Source of the DNA: Williamsia maris
Lineage (GTDB): Bacteria > Actinomycetota > Actinomycetes > Mycobacteriales > Mycobacteriaceae
Length of the DNA: 64,000 nucleotides
Direction of reading: 5' to 3'
NCBI RefSeq assembly: GCF_024171815.1
Contig: NZ_JAMTCJ010000001.1
Location: 124,001-188,000 of the forward strand
This document shows, piece by piece, positions 54,840 through 63,622 of the stretch (within the stretch, counting starts at the first letter, position 1; each line of letters begins with the position of its first letter). A program made the position numbers and the translations under genes. A model generated the notes under the pieces. It made no database searches. It saw only the letters and a program-made list of their open reading frames with translations, and was not told the DNA's origin.

Positions 54840-56177
54840 ATGTCTGACCTCCCGTACGACGGCACCCTCGAGCCCGAGGATCCCACCCTGAACTGGTCCT
54901 TCGAGACCAAGCAGATCCATGCCGGCCAGACCGCAGACGCGGCCACCTCGGCACGCGCACTGCCGATCTACCAGACCACCTCGTACACGTTCCGCGACAC
55001 CCAGCACGCCGCCGACCTCTTCGGACTCGCCGAGCCGGGCAACATCTACACCCGCATCATGAACCCGACGCAGGATGCCGTCGAACAGCGCATCGCCGCT
55101 CTCGAGGGCGGCGTCGCGGCGCTGCTCGTGGCGTCCGGTCAGGCCGCGGAGACCTACTCGATCCTCAACATCGTCGAGACCGGCGGACACCTCGTGTCCA
55201 GCCCGCGGCTCTACGGCGGCACCTACAACCTCTTTCATTACACGCTGCCGAAGCTGGGCATCGAGGTCACCTTCGTCGACGACCCGGAGGACCTCGACTC
55301 CTGGCGCGCGGCGGTCAAGCCGAACACTCGGGCATTCTTCGGTGAGACGATCTCGAACCCCAACAACGAGATCCTCGACCTCCCCGGCATCTCGGGTGTC
55401 GCGCACGAGAACGGGATCCCGCTCATCGTCGACAACACCGTCGCCACTCCTTTCCTGATCCAGCCGCTCAAGCACGGCGCCGACATCGTCGTGCACTCCG
55501 CGACGAAGTACCTCGGGGGCCACGGCACCGCGGTCGGCGGCGTCATCGTCGACGGCGGCACGTTCGATTGGCGGGGTCAGCGCGACGGTGTCGACCTGTT
55601 CCCGGGGTTCACCACTCCCGACGCGAGCTACCACGGCGCGGTGTTCGCCGACCTCGGCGCTCCGGCCTTCGCGCTCAAGGCCCGTGTGCAGTGGTTGCGT
55701 GACACCGGTGCGGCGATCTCGCCGTTCAACGCGTTCCTGATCTCGCAGGGCCTCGAGACCCTGAGCCTGCGGATCGAGCGGCACGTCGAGAACGCACAGA
55801 AGGTCGCGCAGTTCCTCGAGGGGCATGCCCAGGTCGAGGCGGTGGCCTACGCCGGCCTGCAGTCGTCGCGGTGGTACGAGCGCGGTCAGCAGCTCGCCCC
55901 CAAGGGTCAGGGCGCGATCGTGGCGTTCGAGATCGTCGGTGGCGTCGACGCGGGCAAGCGATTCGTCGACGCCCTGACGCTCCACAGCCATGTCGCCAAC
56001 ATCGGTGACGTGCGCTCGCTGGTCATCCACCCGGCCTCGACCACCCACTCGCAGCTGACCCCGGAGGAGCAGCTCGCCGCGGGTGTGGCCCCCGGGCTGG
56101 TGCGCCTGGCGGTGGGTATCGAGGGGATCGACGACATCATCGCCGATCTGGAGACAGGATTCGGAGCAGCCGAGTAA
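54840..56177 (+). CDS. metY: O-acetylhomoserine sulfhydrylase
   Basis: 445 residues of the Cys/Met-metabolism PLP family. [37 protein letters not shown] and the Schiff-base Lys in [14 protein letters not shown] are diagnostic; the length is typical of MetY rather than cystathionine synthases. Converts O-acetylhomoserine and sulfide to homocysteine. It follows the SAM-IV riboswitch and is one base from metX. Confidence 0.94.
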   Translation: MSDLPYDGTLEPEDPTLNWSFETKQIHAGQTADAATSARALPIYQTTSYTFRDTQHAADLFGLAEPGNIYTRIMNPTQDAVEQRIAALEGGVAALLVASGQAAETYSILNIVETGGHLVSSPRLYGGTYNLFHYTLPKLGIEVTFVDDPEDLDSWRAAVKPNTRAFFGETISNPNNEILDLPGISGVAHENGIPLIVDNTVATPFLIQPLKHGADIVVHSATKYLGGHGTAVGGVIVDGGTFDWRGQRDGVDLFPGFTTPDASYHGAVFADLGAPAFALKARVQWLRDTGAAISPFNAFLISQGLETLSLRIERHVENAQKVAQFLEGHAQVEAVAYAGLQSSRWYERGQQLAPKGQGAIVAFEIVGGVDAGKRFVDALTLHSHVANIGDVRSLVIHPASTTHSQLTPEEQLAAGVAPGLVRLAVGIEGIDDIIADLETGFGAAE

Positions 56178-56179
56178 CT

Positions 56180-57337
56180 GTGAGCATCGATCCACGGACA
56201 CGCGCGGTGTCCGCACCCTCTGAGACGTCATCCGACTGGGAGACCCTCCCGGACGGTCAGCTCACCGGCGTGTCCGTGGGTCCGATCTCGCTCGACAACG
56301 GCGACCGGATCGACGACGTCACCCTGGCGTTCCAGCGGTGGGGTCGACTCTCGCCCGACCGCGACAACGTCGTGCTCACCCTGCACGCGCTCACCGGCGA
56401 CAGCCACGTGACCGGCCCGGCCGGTCCCGGTCAACTGTCCCCCGGTTGGTGGGACGGCCTGATCGGACCCGGCTGCGCGGTCGACACCGACGAGTGGTGC
56501 GTCATCTCGGCGAACGTTCTCGGCGGGTGCAACGGATCCACCGGCCCCTCCTCCCCCGACTCCGACGGCAACATCTGGGGGTCGCGCTTCCCGAACATCA
56601 CCGTGCTGGACCAGGTCCGGGCCGAGGTCGCCCTCATGGATGCGCTCGGGATCGACTCGGTGGCAGCGGTTCTCGGTGGTTCGATGGGCGGAGCCCGATC
56701 CCTCGAGTGGGTCATCGGCTTTCCCGACCGCGTGCGCAGCGCATTGATCCTGGCCGTCGGCCCACGGGCGACCGCCGACCAGATCGGTACGCAGACAACG
56801 CAGATCGCCGCCATCAAGGCCGATCCGCACTGGCGCGGTGGCGATTACCACGCCACACCGGACCGACCCACCGCCGGCCTCGGCATCGCACGCCGGATCG
56901 CGCACATGTATTACCGTTCCGAACCCGAACTCGACAGCCGCTTCGCCAATCAGCCACAGGGCGAGGAGGATCCGTTGACCGGAGGACGGTACGCGGTGCA
57001 GAGTTACCTCGAGCACCAGGCCGACAAGCTCGTCGCCCGGTTCGATGCGGGCAGCTACGTGGTGCTCAGCGAGGTGCTCAACCACCACGACGTCGGACGC
57101 AACCGCGGCGGTACCCGGGCGGCCCTGCAGGGCTGCCATGTGCCGGTGGTCATCGGCGGTATCACCTCCGACCGGCTCTACCCGTTACGTACCCAGGCCG
57201 AGCTGGCCGAGCTCATGCCCGGTTGCGTCGGTGGACTGCAGATCGTGCACTCCGACAACGGACACGACGGGTTCCTGACCGAGTTCGACGCCATCGCCGA
57301 TCTCCTCAAGCGCACCCTGGAACTCGCGCGCCGCTGA
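56180..57337 (+). CDS. metX: homoserine O-acetyltransferase
   Basis: 385 residues, alpha/beta hydrolase fold. [10 protein letters not shown] oxyanion region near residue 70, catalytic Ser in [14 protein letters not shown] near 163, Asp and His in the C-terminal part ending NGHDGFLTE. Makes O-acetylhomoserine for MetY. GTG start 2 nt after metY. Same order as Rv3340-Rv3341. Confidence 0.94.
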   Translation: MSIDPRTRAVSAPSETSSDWETLPDGQLTGVSVGPISLDNGDRIDDVTLAFQRWGRLSPDRDNVVLTLHALTGDSHVTGPAGPGQLSPGWWDGLIGPGCAVDTDEWCVISANVLGGCNGSTGPSSPDSDGNIWGSRFPNITVLDQVRAEVALMDALGIDSVAAVLGGSMGGARSLEWVIGFPDRVRSALILAVGPRATADQIGTQTTQIAAIKADPHWRGGDYHATPDRPTAGLGIARRIAHMYYRSEPELDSRFANQPQGEEDPLTGGRYAVQSYLEHQADKLVARFDAGSYVVLSEVLNHHDVGRNRGGTRAALQGCHVPVVIGGITSDRLYPLRTQAELAELMPGCVGGLQIVHSDNGHDGFLTEFDAIADLLKRTLELARR

Positions 57338-57362
57338 TCGCATCGACCCGATGCGTGCGGCG

Positions 57363-58856
57363 TCAGCCGACCGGCGCGGTGGTCGGTGCTGTTCGTACGG
57401 AGCGATTCGGGGCAGGATTCAACGGATTCGGGTACGGCGTCAGCGTGCGCGTCGGCGCCTCTCCCGGCGGCGGGGTGACCGACCCCGAGTAGGGGCTCGT
57501 CGAGCCCGACGGGGAGCCCGGAGCGAGTGGTGAGCCGGTGGTCGGGGCCGAACTCTCGGGTGTGATCGTGGACGTCGGGACCTGCGACGAGGGCGTGATC
57601 GTCGGCAGTTCCGTTGTCGCCCAACCGGGGCGGTTGGGCACCCGCGACGATGGAGGCGCGATGGTCTCCACCGGCGCTTCCTCGGTCGTGGTCTGCGGAG
57701 CGGCCGTCGACGACACCTCGGGTATCGCCGGGGCGACCGATCGGGCGGGCGAGATCGACGTCGCCGAGGTGGCGGTCGCCGAGGCAGCGTCGACGGTCGG
57801 CTCGCTCACCACCGAGGACGCAGGCCCGGTCGGGGTGAACACCTCCGGCGACGAGTTGCCGGTGAGGGCGGCGCCAACGGCGTAGACGGTCAGCATCGTG
57901 CCCGCGAGCAGGGCCCCGACGATGGCCAGTGGGACCGCGGAGAGCCAGTCCCGGTGGCGGCGACCGCCGATGAACGCCAGTCGGAGTGGGGCCGTGGTGC
58001 CCGACCCGGCCAGCAGTGCGGCGCCGATGGCGCACAACAGTTCCGGCGACCGCGGCCGGATCACCTCGGTCGGGTTCTCGCGGTCGACGATGTCGTGCAG
58101 CGCAGGGATGTTCGCGAGGCCACCGACGAGGACGACGGGTACCGACGAACCGTCGACGAACTCGGTCAGCTCGGCGACCAACGCCCCGGCCATCGTGGCG
58201 ATCGCCGCCCCGAGCATCGCCACCGACATCTCGCGATCGACCCCCGCGACCCCGAAGGTGGTCGAATCCTCGACCGAGAGATCCTCTTTGGCCGTGCGAC
58301 AACCCGACACGAGTGCGGCCCAGCCGGCCCGGGAGGTCATCGGACTCGTCCGAGCGGTGACCTGATCGGCCAGTGCGGCGTCGAGCGCGAATCCGGAGAT
58401 GGCGGTCGATCGCGTGATGTCGGCGATGGCACCGGTCGCGGTGTCGAGGCGGAACATCGTCACACCGCTGTCGCCGCAGTCGACGACGACGACCTCGGGA
58501 TGTGCTGCTATCTCACCGGATTCGGCGAGTGCACGTGCCACCGACTCGGCATCACCCACGAGGTGGATCTGGCGACGCGGGCCGGTGCCACGGGAGGCGA
58601 TCTCGCGACCTTGCGCCGTGGTGCGGCACGCCACTCCGATCGATCCCACCGTGGTGTCATTGCTGCGTGCGCGGTCGAGCATCAGGTCGATGCCGGAGTT
58701 GACCCGTCCCGCGCGATCGAGGCGGTCGGTGGGGTCGACATCGATGACACGCGAATCGACCGACCGCTGCCCCGCGTCGTCCACCGTGACGAGGGCACAG
58801 TGGATCATGCCGTTACCGGCAGAGACGCCAAGAGTGGTACCAGGACCGGAAGTCAT
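57363..58856 (-). CDS. Hsp70/actin-fold membrane protein with Ser/Thr/Pro-rich tail
   Basis: 497 residues. Residues 1-300 resemble a divergent Hsp70/actin-like ATPase: TTLGVSAGNGMIHCALV at the phosphate-1 position, VVVDCGDSGVTMFRLD at phosphate-2, and VVLVGGLANIPALHDIV at the adenosine motif. A transmembrane helix spans about 305-331, followed by about 165 extracytoplasmic residues rich in Ser, Thr and Pro. No substrate-binding domain. TACCGT (plus-strand 58865-58870) ends 8 nt before the ATG. Function unknown; a cell envelope role is inferred. Confidence 0.7.
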   Translation of the reverse strand: MTSGPGTTLGVSAGNGMIHCALVTVDDAGQRSVDSRVIDVDPTDRLDRAGRVNSGIDLMLDRARSNDTTVGSIGVACRTTAQGREIASRGTGPRRQIHLVGDAESVARALAESGEIAAHPEVVVVDCGDSGVTMFRLDTATGAIADITRSTAISGFALDAALADQVTARTSPMTSRAGWAALVSGCRTAKEDLSVEDSTTFGVAGVDREMSVAMLGAAIATMAGALVAELTEFVDGSSVPVVLVGGLANIPALHDIVDRENPTEVIRPRSPELLCAIGAALLAGSGTTAPLRLAFIGGRRHRDWLSAVPLAIVGALLAGTMLTVYAVGAALTGNSSPEVFTPTGPASSVVSEPTVDAASATATSATSISPARSVAPAIPEVSSTAAPQTTTEEAPVETIAPPSSRVPNRPGWATTELPTITPSSQVPTSTITPESSAPTTGSPLAPGSPSGSTSPYSGSVTPPPGEAPTRTLTPYPNPLNPAPNRSVRTAPTTAPVG

Positions 58857-58917
58857 ATGTCTCAACGGTAACAGTTTGGTCACGGCGAGCACCACATGTT
58901 TTGCCGTGACGAGTGCC

Positions 58918-59259
58918 TCAGTCGGTCCCCAGGGGGTCGATCGAGGTGGCCAGCCACAGGATCGCCGCGCCCGCCGCGGCCATCGCCCCGACGTCGAACA
59001 CGCGGCTGCGGACCTGCAGCAATCCCACGCGTGACGTGGGCAGGACCGCGCGCAGCAGGGCGGCCAGGACCGCTCCGGCACCGAAGACGAACGCACCGCG
59101 TCGCCAGCGATCGAGCAGCAGGAACACCACGGCGACCCCGACGAAGATCAGGACGATGACGAACGGGATCTGCACCACGATCGCGCGGACGCGCCGCGCC
59201 CGACCGAACGAAACCGCGGCATCCCGTCGGTCGGTGTCGGAGCGGCGGTCCGCGGTCAT
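58918..59259 (-). CDS. DUF3017 family small membrane protein
   Basis: 113 residues. Three hydrophobic helices follow a charged N-terminus (RRSDTDRRD): [40 protein letters not shown] and [17 protein letters not shown]. The start overlaps the folD stop by 4 nt. Matches Rv3355c, which also follows folD. Function unknown. Confidence 0.85.
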   Translation of the reverse strand: MTADRRSDTDRRDAAVSFGRARRVRAIVVQIPFVIVLIFVGVAVVFLLLDRWRRGAFVFGAGAVLAALLRAVLPTSRVGLLQVRSRVFDVGAMAAAGAAILWLATSIDPLGTD

Positions 59260-60128
59260 CGTGCCTGCGCCCGGTCTGCCGCCATCTGCTTCTCGGCGCG
59301 CTCGACCACGTTGACGAGCAGGAACGCGCGGGTCAGCGGCCCGACCCCGCCCGGGTTCGGCGAGACGTGCCCGGCGATCTCCCACACGTCGGGGGCGACG
59401 TCGCCGACGAGTCCGGCGTCGGTGCGGCTCACACCGACGTCGAGCACCGCGGCGCCGGGCTTCACCATGTCGGCGGTGATCAGGTGTGGGACACCGGCGG
59501 CCGCGATGACGATGTCGGCGCGCGAGACCTCCGCGGCGAGGTCGGCGGTTCCGGTGTGGCACAACGTGACCGTGGCGTTCTCGCTGCGCCGGGTCAGCAG
59601 GAGGCCGATGGGACGACCGATGGTGACGCCACGACCGACCACCACGACGCGGGCGCCGGCGATGGGGACGTCGTAGCGGCGGAGCAGGTGGACCACGCCG
59701 CGCGGGGTACACGGCAGCGTCGACTCGGTCCCCAGGACCAGGCGACCCAGGTTGATCGGGTGCAGACCGTCTGCGTCCTTCTCCGGGGCGATGCGCTCGA
59801 GTGCGGCGTTGTCGTCGAGCTGCGGGGGCAGCGGCAACTGGACGATGTAGCCGGTACACGCGGGATCGGCGTTCAGCTCGTCGATGACGGCGTTGAGCTG
59901 CTCGGTGGTGGTGTCAGCGGGCAGGTCGCGTCGGAGCGAGGCGATGCCGACCTTGGCGCAGTCGGCGTGCTTGCCGCGCACATAGGCCTGCGATCCCGGG
60001 TCGTCGCCCACCAGGACCGTGCCGAGGCCGGGCGTGATGCCCGCCTCGCCGAGTACGCGCACCCGTTCGGTCAGGTCGACGAAGATCTCGTCGCGGGTGG
60101 CCTTGCCGTCGAGTGCAGTCGCAGTCAC
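59256..60128 (-). CDS. folD: bifunctional methylenetetrahydrofolate dehydrogenase/cyclohydrolase
   Basis: 290 residues. [14 protein letters not shown] holds the catalytic Tyr and Lys; [12 protein letters not shown] and [16 protein letters not shown] form the folate site; [16 protein letters not shown] and the final [21 protein letters not shown] bind NADP and substrate. Interconverts one-carbon folates. The GTG start has a weak GACACT -10 ending 6 nt upstream. Coupled to DUF3017. Confidence 0.95.
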   Translation of the reverse strand: MTATALDGKATRDEIFVDLTERVRVLGEAGITPGLGTVLVGDDPGSQAYVRGKHADCAKVGIASLRRDLPADTTTEQLNAVIDELNADPACTGYIVQLPLPPQLDDNAALERIAPEKDADGLHPINLGRLVLGTESTLPCTPRGVVHLLRRYDVPIAGARVVVVGRGVTIGRPIGLLLTRRSENATVTLCHTGTADLAAEVSRADIVIAAAGVPHLITADMVKPGAAVLDVGVSRTDAGLVGDVAPDVWEIAGHVSPNPGGVGPLTRAFLLVNVVERAEKQMAADRAQAR

Positions 60129-60154
60129 CCGACCAGTGTCCCCGACCGCGCCGT

Positions 60155-60745
60155 TCAGCCCAACCTCAGCCCGTGCGCCACGGCGAAATCGACGGCGTGC
60201 GCCGGATCGACGGTGGTCTCGGTGACCGTCGCCTGCAGCCAGAACGTCGCCTCGACGCGCGCGCCCCGCAGGTCCGAGCCGGTCACCGTGGCCCCGACCG
60301 CGCGGGCCCCGGACAGGTCGACATCGGTCAGATCGGCGTCGACGAGGCTCGTCCCCGACAGGTTGACCTCACGCAGGCGAGAGCCCCGCAATGTCGCCTT
60401 GTGGATCTTCAGACCACCCAGTGACACGAGCGTGAGGTCGCAGTCGGTCATGGTCACCGCCCGCAGGAGCGACTCGGAGATCATCGAACCCATCAGGCTG
60501 CAGTCGGAGAAGACCGCGGAGGGCATCGGACTGCGTCGGAACGTGCAGTTGCGGAACGCGCTCTGTCGGTGCCGTGAGTCGGCCAGGTTGGCGCCGGAGA
60601 AGTCGCAGTCGGTGAACACGACGGTGTCGGTGCTCAGTTCCCGGAGATCGGCGTCACGGAAGGTGCAGTTCTCGAAGGTGTCGTGTGTGAACTGTCGTTC
60701 GCTCAGGTCGGCTTCGTCGAACGATTCGTCGATGTGGTCGGTCAC
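60155..60745 (-). CDS. mfpA: MfpA-like pentapeptide repeat protein
   Basis: 196 residues of A(D/N)LXX-type pentapeptide repeats, e.g. [19 protein letters not shown] and [20 protein letters not shown], and a C-terminal [12 protein letters not shown] like that of M. tuberculosis MfpA (Rv3361c). The right-handed beta-helix of MfpA mimics B-form DNA, binds DNA gyrase and lowers fluoroquinolone susceptibility. Here its GTG start overlaps the stop of a rhomboid-like membrane gene by 4 nt instead of following the conservon-type genes of mycobacteria. Confidence 0.85.
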   Translation of the reverse strand: MTDHIDESFDEADLSERQFTHDTFENCTFRDADLRELSTDTVVFTDCDFSGANLADSRHRQSAFRNCTFRRSPMPSAVFSDCSLMGSMISESLLRAVTMTDCDLTLVSLGGLKIHKATLRGSRLREVNLSGTSLVDADLTDVDLSGARAVGATVTGSDLRGARVEATFWLQATVTETTVDPAHAVDFAVAHGLRLG

Positions 60746-61530
60746 GTCCCCAGTGCATCACGCGGCGACGACACCGACTCGACCGACAGTGTCCGCTCGA
60801 GCAGGTGCGGCGAGACCGGCGGCAGGCTCGCCTCCGTGACGGTGCGCTCGACGATGTGCGCGGACACCGGGGGCAGCTCGACGCGCAGCGGCGTCGTCCG
60901 GCCCACGCGGGTCAACGGGTAGCAGAGCAGGCCGATGAGGACGGCGCAGAGGTGCCCGATGTCGGTGAAGGTGCCGTGGCTGCCGTTGAGCAGCGGCCAG
61001 ACGACCGGGCTGGCCGCGACCACGAGAAGTGCCACCAGGTAGCCGTACCGCCAGGGTCCGCGGAGTCGGTAGACCAGGATCCCCGCCACGCCTGCGAGTC
61101 CGTAGCTGACGCCGATGTCGATGACGTTGAGATCGCTCTGCGGTGCGTGACCGGTGTTGATCGCCCACAGCAGGACCGACTGGCTGATGTAGGTCGCGCC
61201 GACGTGCGCGATGACCACGACCGCCAGCCAACGCACGGTGCCGAGCCACCGTTCGATGGTGGCGTGGATCAGTACGTAGGGCAGCACGTAGACGAACCAG
61301 CCGTTGCCGTCGATCCAGAAGGCGCTCCGGAACAGGCTCGGCAGCGGATCGTGCATCAGGTGCCGCAGGTTGGTGGAGCGGTTCTGCAGGATGTCGGTGA
61401 GCTGGTCGTGACCGACGCGGTGCGCGATGACCGTGGTGACGAACAGGACGGCCAACCAGATGAAGGTGCCCGGGGCGGAGCGCACGTAGCGCCACGTGGC
61501 GGACGCGCCTGCGCGCGGGACACCGGTCAT
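60742..61530 (-). CDS. rhomboid-like integral membrane protein
   Basis: 262 residues with six hydrophobic helices. The fourth-helix region DIGVSYGLAGVAGIL and the later FTDIGHLCAVLIGLLCY resemble the Ser and His regions of rhomboid proteases, but the canonical GxSG is GVSYG, so activity is uncertain. The soluble C-terminus contains a duplicated motif (LPPVSAHIVERT / LPPVSPHLLERT). GGGAGG is about 10 nt before ATG 61530. Upstream partner of mfpA in a two-gene unit. Confidence 0.7.
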   Translation of the reverse strand: MTGVPRAGASATWRYVRSAPGTFIWLAVLFVTTVIAHRVGHDQLTDILQNRSTNLRHLMHDPLPSLFRSAFWIDGNGWFVYVLPYVLIHATIERWLGTVRWLAVVVIAHVGATYISQSVLLWAINTGHAPQSDLNVIDIGVSYGLAGVAGILVYRLRGPWRYGYLVALLVVAASPVVWPLLNGSHGTFTDIGHLCAVLIGLLCYPLTRVGRTTPLRVELPPVSAHIVERTVTEASLPPVSPHLLERTLSVESVSSPRDALGT

Positions 61531-61610
61531 GATCGTCGCACCTCCCGGGATCGGCCGATCCCTCCCCTGAGCACCCGGGGATGACGGGTGGTCAGGCAAT
61601 GTAGACGCCT

Positions 61611-62075
61611 GTGTTCCGACTTTTGTTCCATGAGCCCCGCATACCGCCCAATACGGGCAACGCGATCCGGTTGGCGGCCAACACCGGCTGCGAGCTCCAT
61701 CTGGTCGAACCCATGGGGTTCGACCTGACCGAGGCGAAGGTGAAGCGCGCGGGCCTGGACTACCACGAGATGGCGTCGGTGACCGTCCACGCCGATCTCG
61801 CGGCCGCCTGGGCGGCGCTGGCCCCCGAGCGGGTCTACGCGTTCACCGCCCACGCAGAGAAGTTCCACACCGAGGTGCAGTACCGACCCGGCGACGTGTT
61901 GCTGTTCGGACCAGAGCCCACCGGGTTGTCGGCCGAGGTGCTCGCCGATCCGCACGTCACCGAGCGGCTGCGTATCCCCATGTTGGCCGGCCGCCGGTCA
62001 CTGAACCTCGCCAACGCCGCGAGCATCGTCATGTACGAGGCCTGGCGTCAGAACGGTTTCGACGGCGCCGTCTGA
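61611..62075 (+). CDS. trmL: tRNA 2'-O-methyltransferase of the SpoU/TrmL family
   Basis: 154 residues, SPOUT knot methyltransferase. N-terminal EPRIPPNTGNAIRLAANTG, central LLFGPEPTGLSAEVL and C-terminal IPMLAGRRSLNLANAASIVMYE are the three SpoU motifs; the short single-domain length fits TrmL, which 2'-O-methylates the wobble nucleotide of some tRNA-Leu. Corresponds to spoU (Rv3366). GTG start at 61611. Confidence 0.92.
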   Translation: MFRLLFHEPRIPPNTGNAIRLAANTGCELHLVEPMGFDLTEAKVKRAGLDYHEMASVTVHADLAAAWAALAPERVYAFTAHAEKFHTEVQYRPGDVLLFGPEPTGLSAEVLADPHVTERLRIPMLAGRRSLNLANAASIVMYEAWRQNGFDGAV

Positions 62076-62085
62076 CGCGCGTGTC

Positions 62086-62111
62086 CGGGCCGCGGCGGCA
62101 CACCCGGCCCG
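62086..62111. terminator. hairpin between trmL and the reverse transcriptase
   Basis: CGGGCCG (62086-62092) pairs with CGGCCCG (62105-62111) in the 40-bp convergent gap; no U-run. Possible terminator for either gene. Confidence 0.4.
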
Positions 62112-62115
62112 CGGA

Positions 62116-63402
62116 TCACCAGACGACGCGGGATGCCATGTCGAGCAGTTTGTCTCGCCGGGCCGGGCTCGTGGCACCGATCCAGGCGATCTTCCCGTAG
62201 ACGTGGGCCCGGAAATCGGCGTGTCCGTCGCGGTTCTGGGCGGCCCCGCCGGTTCGGATCGCATTGTGCAGCAACGCCCGCAGTGCGTCGTGATCGGCGC
62301 GCGACACCTGCGGGCGATCGTTGACGACAAGACCCGCGAGACGCTGTTGCTGGTGTGCGTACATGATCCGCGTCTTGGCCGGGTGCACGGTGAAACCCTC
62401 GTCGGCGACGACGCGCAGCACGGTCCACAACACCCGATCGGCGTCCATCCGGTCGCCGGAGAGCGCGAGGTCGTCACCGTAGCGGGTGTATCGCAGGTCG
62501 TTGCGCGTCGCGAACCCGGCCAGGCGCCGATCCAGACCGCGCAGAACCAAATTCGCGAGGTGCGGCGACGTCGGCGCACCCTGCGGGAGATGGCGCTCGC
62601 GCAGGAGGCCGGCGTGGATCGGGTCGAGACCGCGTAACGCATCGGGCGGAGTCGCGGTGGTGCAGAGTTCGGTGAGGATCCGGGCAATCGCCGACGAATA
62701 CCCCACTCCGGAGAACACGCGTCGGACCCGTCGGGCGTCGATCGACTCGAAGCAGTGCCGCAGATCGACTCGGAGCACCACCGGACGATCGGTGTGCGGC
62801 CACGCGAACGCGGCCGTCGACGATCCACGTACGAATCCGCGAGCGGCCGGATGCGCCGGGATCCGCTCGATCAGACGACGCAGCAGTCGACGCTGGGTCT
62901 CGCGCATGCGAGGCTTCGGGGCCTCGATGATCCGGAACCCGTCCCGCTTCTCGACGCGGAACACGCGATAGTGCCGCAACGGTTCTCGCGCCTGACGCAA
63001 CCATCGGCCGCGGTCGGCGAACCATTCGAGCTCGCGGACCGTGAAGTTCAGCCAGTGCGCGAGCTGTTCCACGTCGTAGATGTCGGGCAGGTCCTCGGGG
63101 ACCCGACCGGTCGATGCGGGTTCGGCGAGCACGAGGACGGTAGGCGGCGGCGGCTCGACGACCGGAGGCGCGACCGTCCAATCACGCAACGCTGCGACGA
63201 TTCGGCTCTCGATGTCATGCTCATTGGCGTCATCGGTTTCGACGCCGAACAATCGTTGCCCCACCGAGTCGGCGAGCTCCGCCCTCACACCGGCACCGAT
63301 GAGGGCGCGCTGCATTTCCGGCCAGGTCCATCCGGTGAGATGGGCGTCGACGTACGAGGCGATCTCAGCGGCCTCCTCTATCGAGAACTCCGGCTCATCC
63401 AC
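62116..63402 (-). CDS. retron-type reverse transcriptase
   Basis: 428 residues from GTG 63402. Residues 1-105 are an N-terminal extension of unknown function ending in a Pro-rich linker; 110-428 is the RT. Motifs: EAPKPRMRETQRRLLRR (160-176), catalytic Asp213 in VLRVDLRHCFESI, QGAPTSPHLANL (274-285), YGDD (308-311, catalytic Asp310-Asp311) and GLVVND (357-362, the VTG-like region of retron RTs). The retron region X NAxxH position reads FAWPH (199-203). Order and spacing fit myxobacterial-type retron RTs. Upstream in-frame starts at 63489 would fall inside the msr-msd-like segment. Neighbours are trmL and dnaE2; no separate effector gene is adjacent. Confidence 0.88.
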   Translation of the reverse strand: MDEPEFSIEEAAEIASYVDAHLTGWTWPEMQRALIGAGVRAELADSVGQRLFGVETDDANEHDIESRIVAALRDWTVAPPVVEPPPPTVLVLAEPASTGRVPEDLPDIYDVEQLAHWLNFTVRELEWFADRGRWLRQAREPLRHYRVFRVEKRDGFRIIEAPKPRMRETQRRLLRRLIERIPAHPAARGFVRGSSTAAFAWPHTDRPVVLRVDLRHCFESIDARRVRRVFSGVGYSSAIARILTELCTTATPPDALRGLDPIHAGLLRERHLPQGAPTSPHLANLVLRGLDRRLAGFATRNDLRYTRYGDDLALSGDRMDADRVLWTVLRVVADEGFTVHPAKTRIMYAHQQQRLAGLVVNDRPQVSRADHDALRALLHNAIRTGGAAQNRDGHADFRAHVYGKIAWIGATSPARRDKLLDMASRVVW

Positions 63403-63431
63403 GCGCGAACCCGGGCACGATCGACGACGAA

Positions 63432-63605
63432 GTGGCGATGGACCGCGGGCGAGGTGACCAGCAACTCGTGAAGCGGCGCCGCGAAGCACGCGCAGCGTGC
63501 CGTCCGGCGTCGGACGCAGGGACCAACTGTGCGGTGTACCCAGGGGTTACCCCTGAGACGGGTCGTGACGACCCACTCTCACCTCGCCCGCCGTCCATCG
63601 CCCAC
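63432..63605 (-). ncRNA. candidate retron msr-msd non-coding RNA with a1/a2 repeats
   Basis: A 22-nt inverted repeat with a single mismatch bounds the segment: 63579-63600 (a1, 5' in RNA sense, ending GAGGTGA) and 63436-63457 (a2, starting TCACCTCGCC). With a 1-nt bulge both arms extend about 4 bp outward (GTGG/CCAC). Inside, in RNA sense: GAG-T-GGGTCG-TCA-CGACCC-GT-CTC (63578-63555), AGGGG-TAA-CCCCT (63554-63542), CGTCCG-ACGC-CGGACG (63516-63501) and GCACGC-TGC-GCGTGC (63500-63486). It lies between the dnaE2 stop and the RT start, 30 nt before the latter. Branch G and msd end are not determined. Confidence 0.8.
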
Positions 63606-63622
63606 GATGGTGCCACGGACGA

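Noticed and set aside
63403-63489. Upstream extension of the reverse transcriptase to a start at 63489
   Set aside because: The added 29 residues are Arg/Ser-rich with no homology feel and would translate through the a2 repeat and part of the msd; GTG 63402 leaves the RNA element non-coding.
63595-63610. CCATCG-CCCA-CGATGG hairpin read as a dnaE2 terminator
   Set aside because: It overlaps the outer part of a1 and lacks a U-run; the long a1/a2 pairing explains the sequence better, though competition between the folds is possible.
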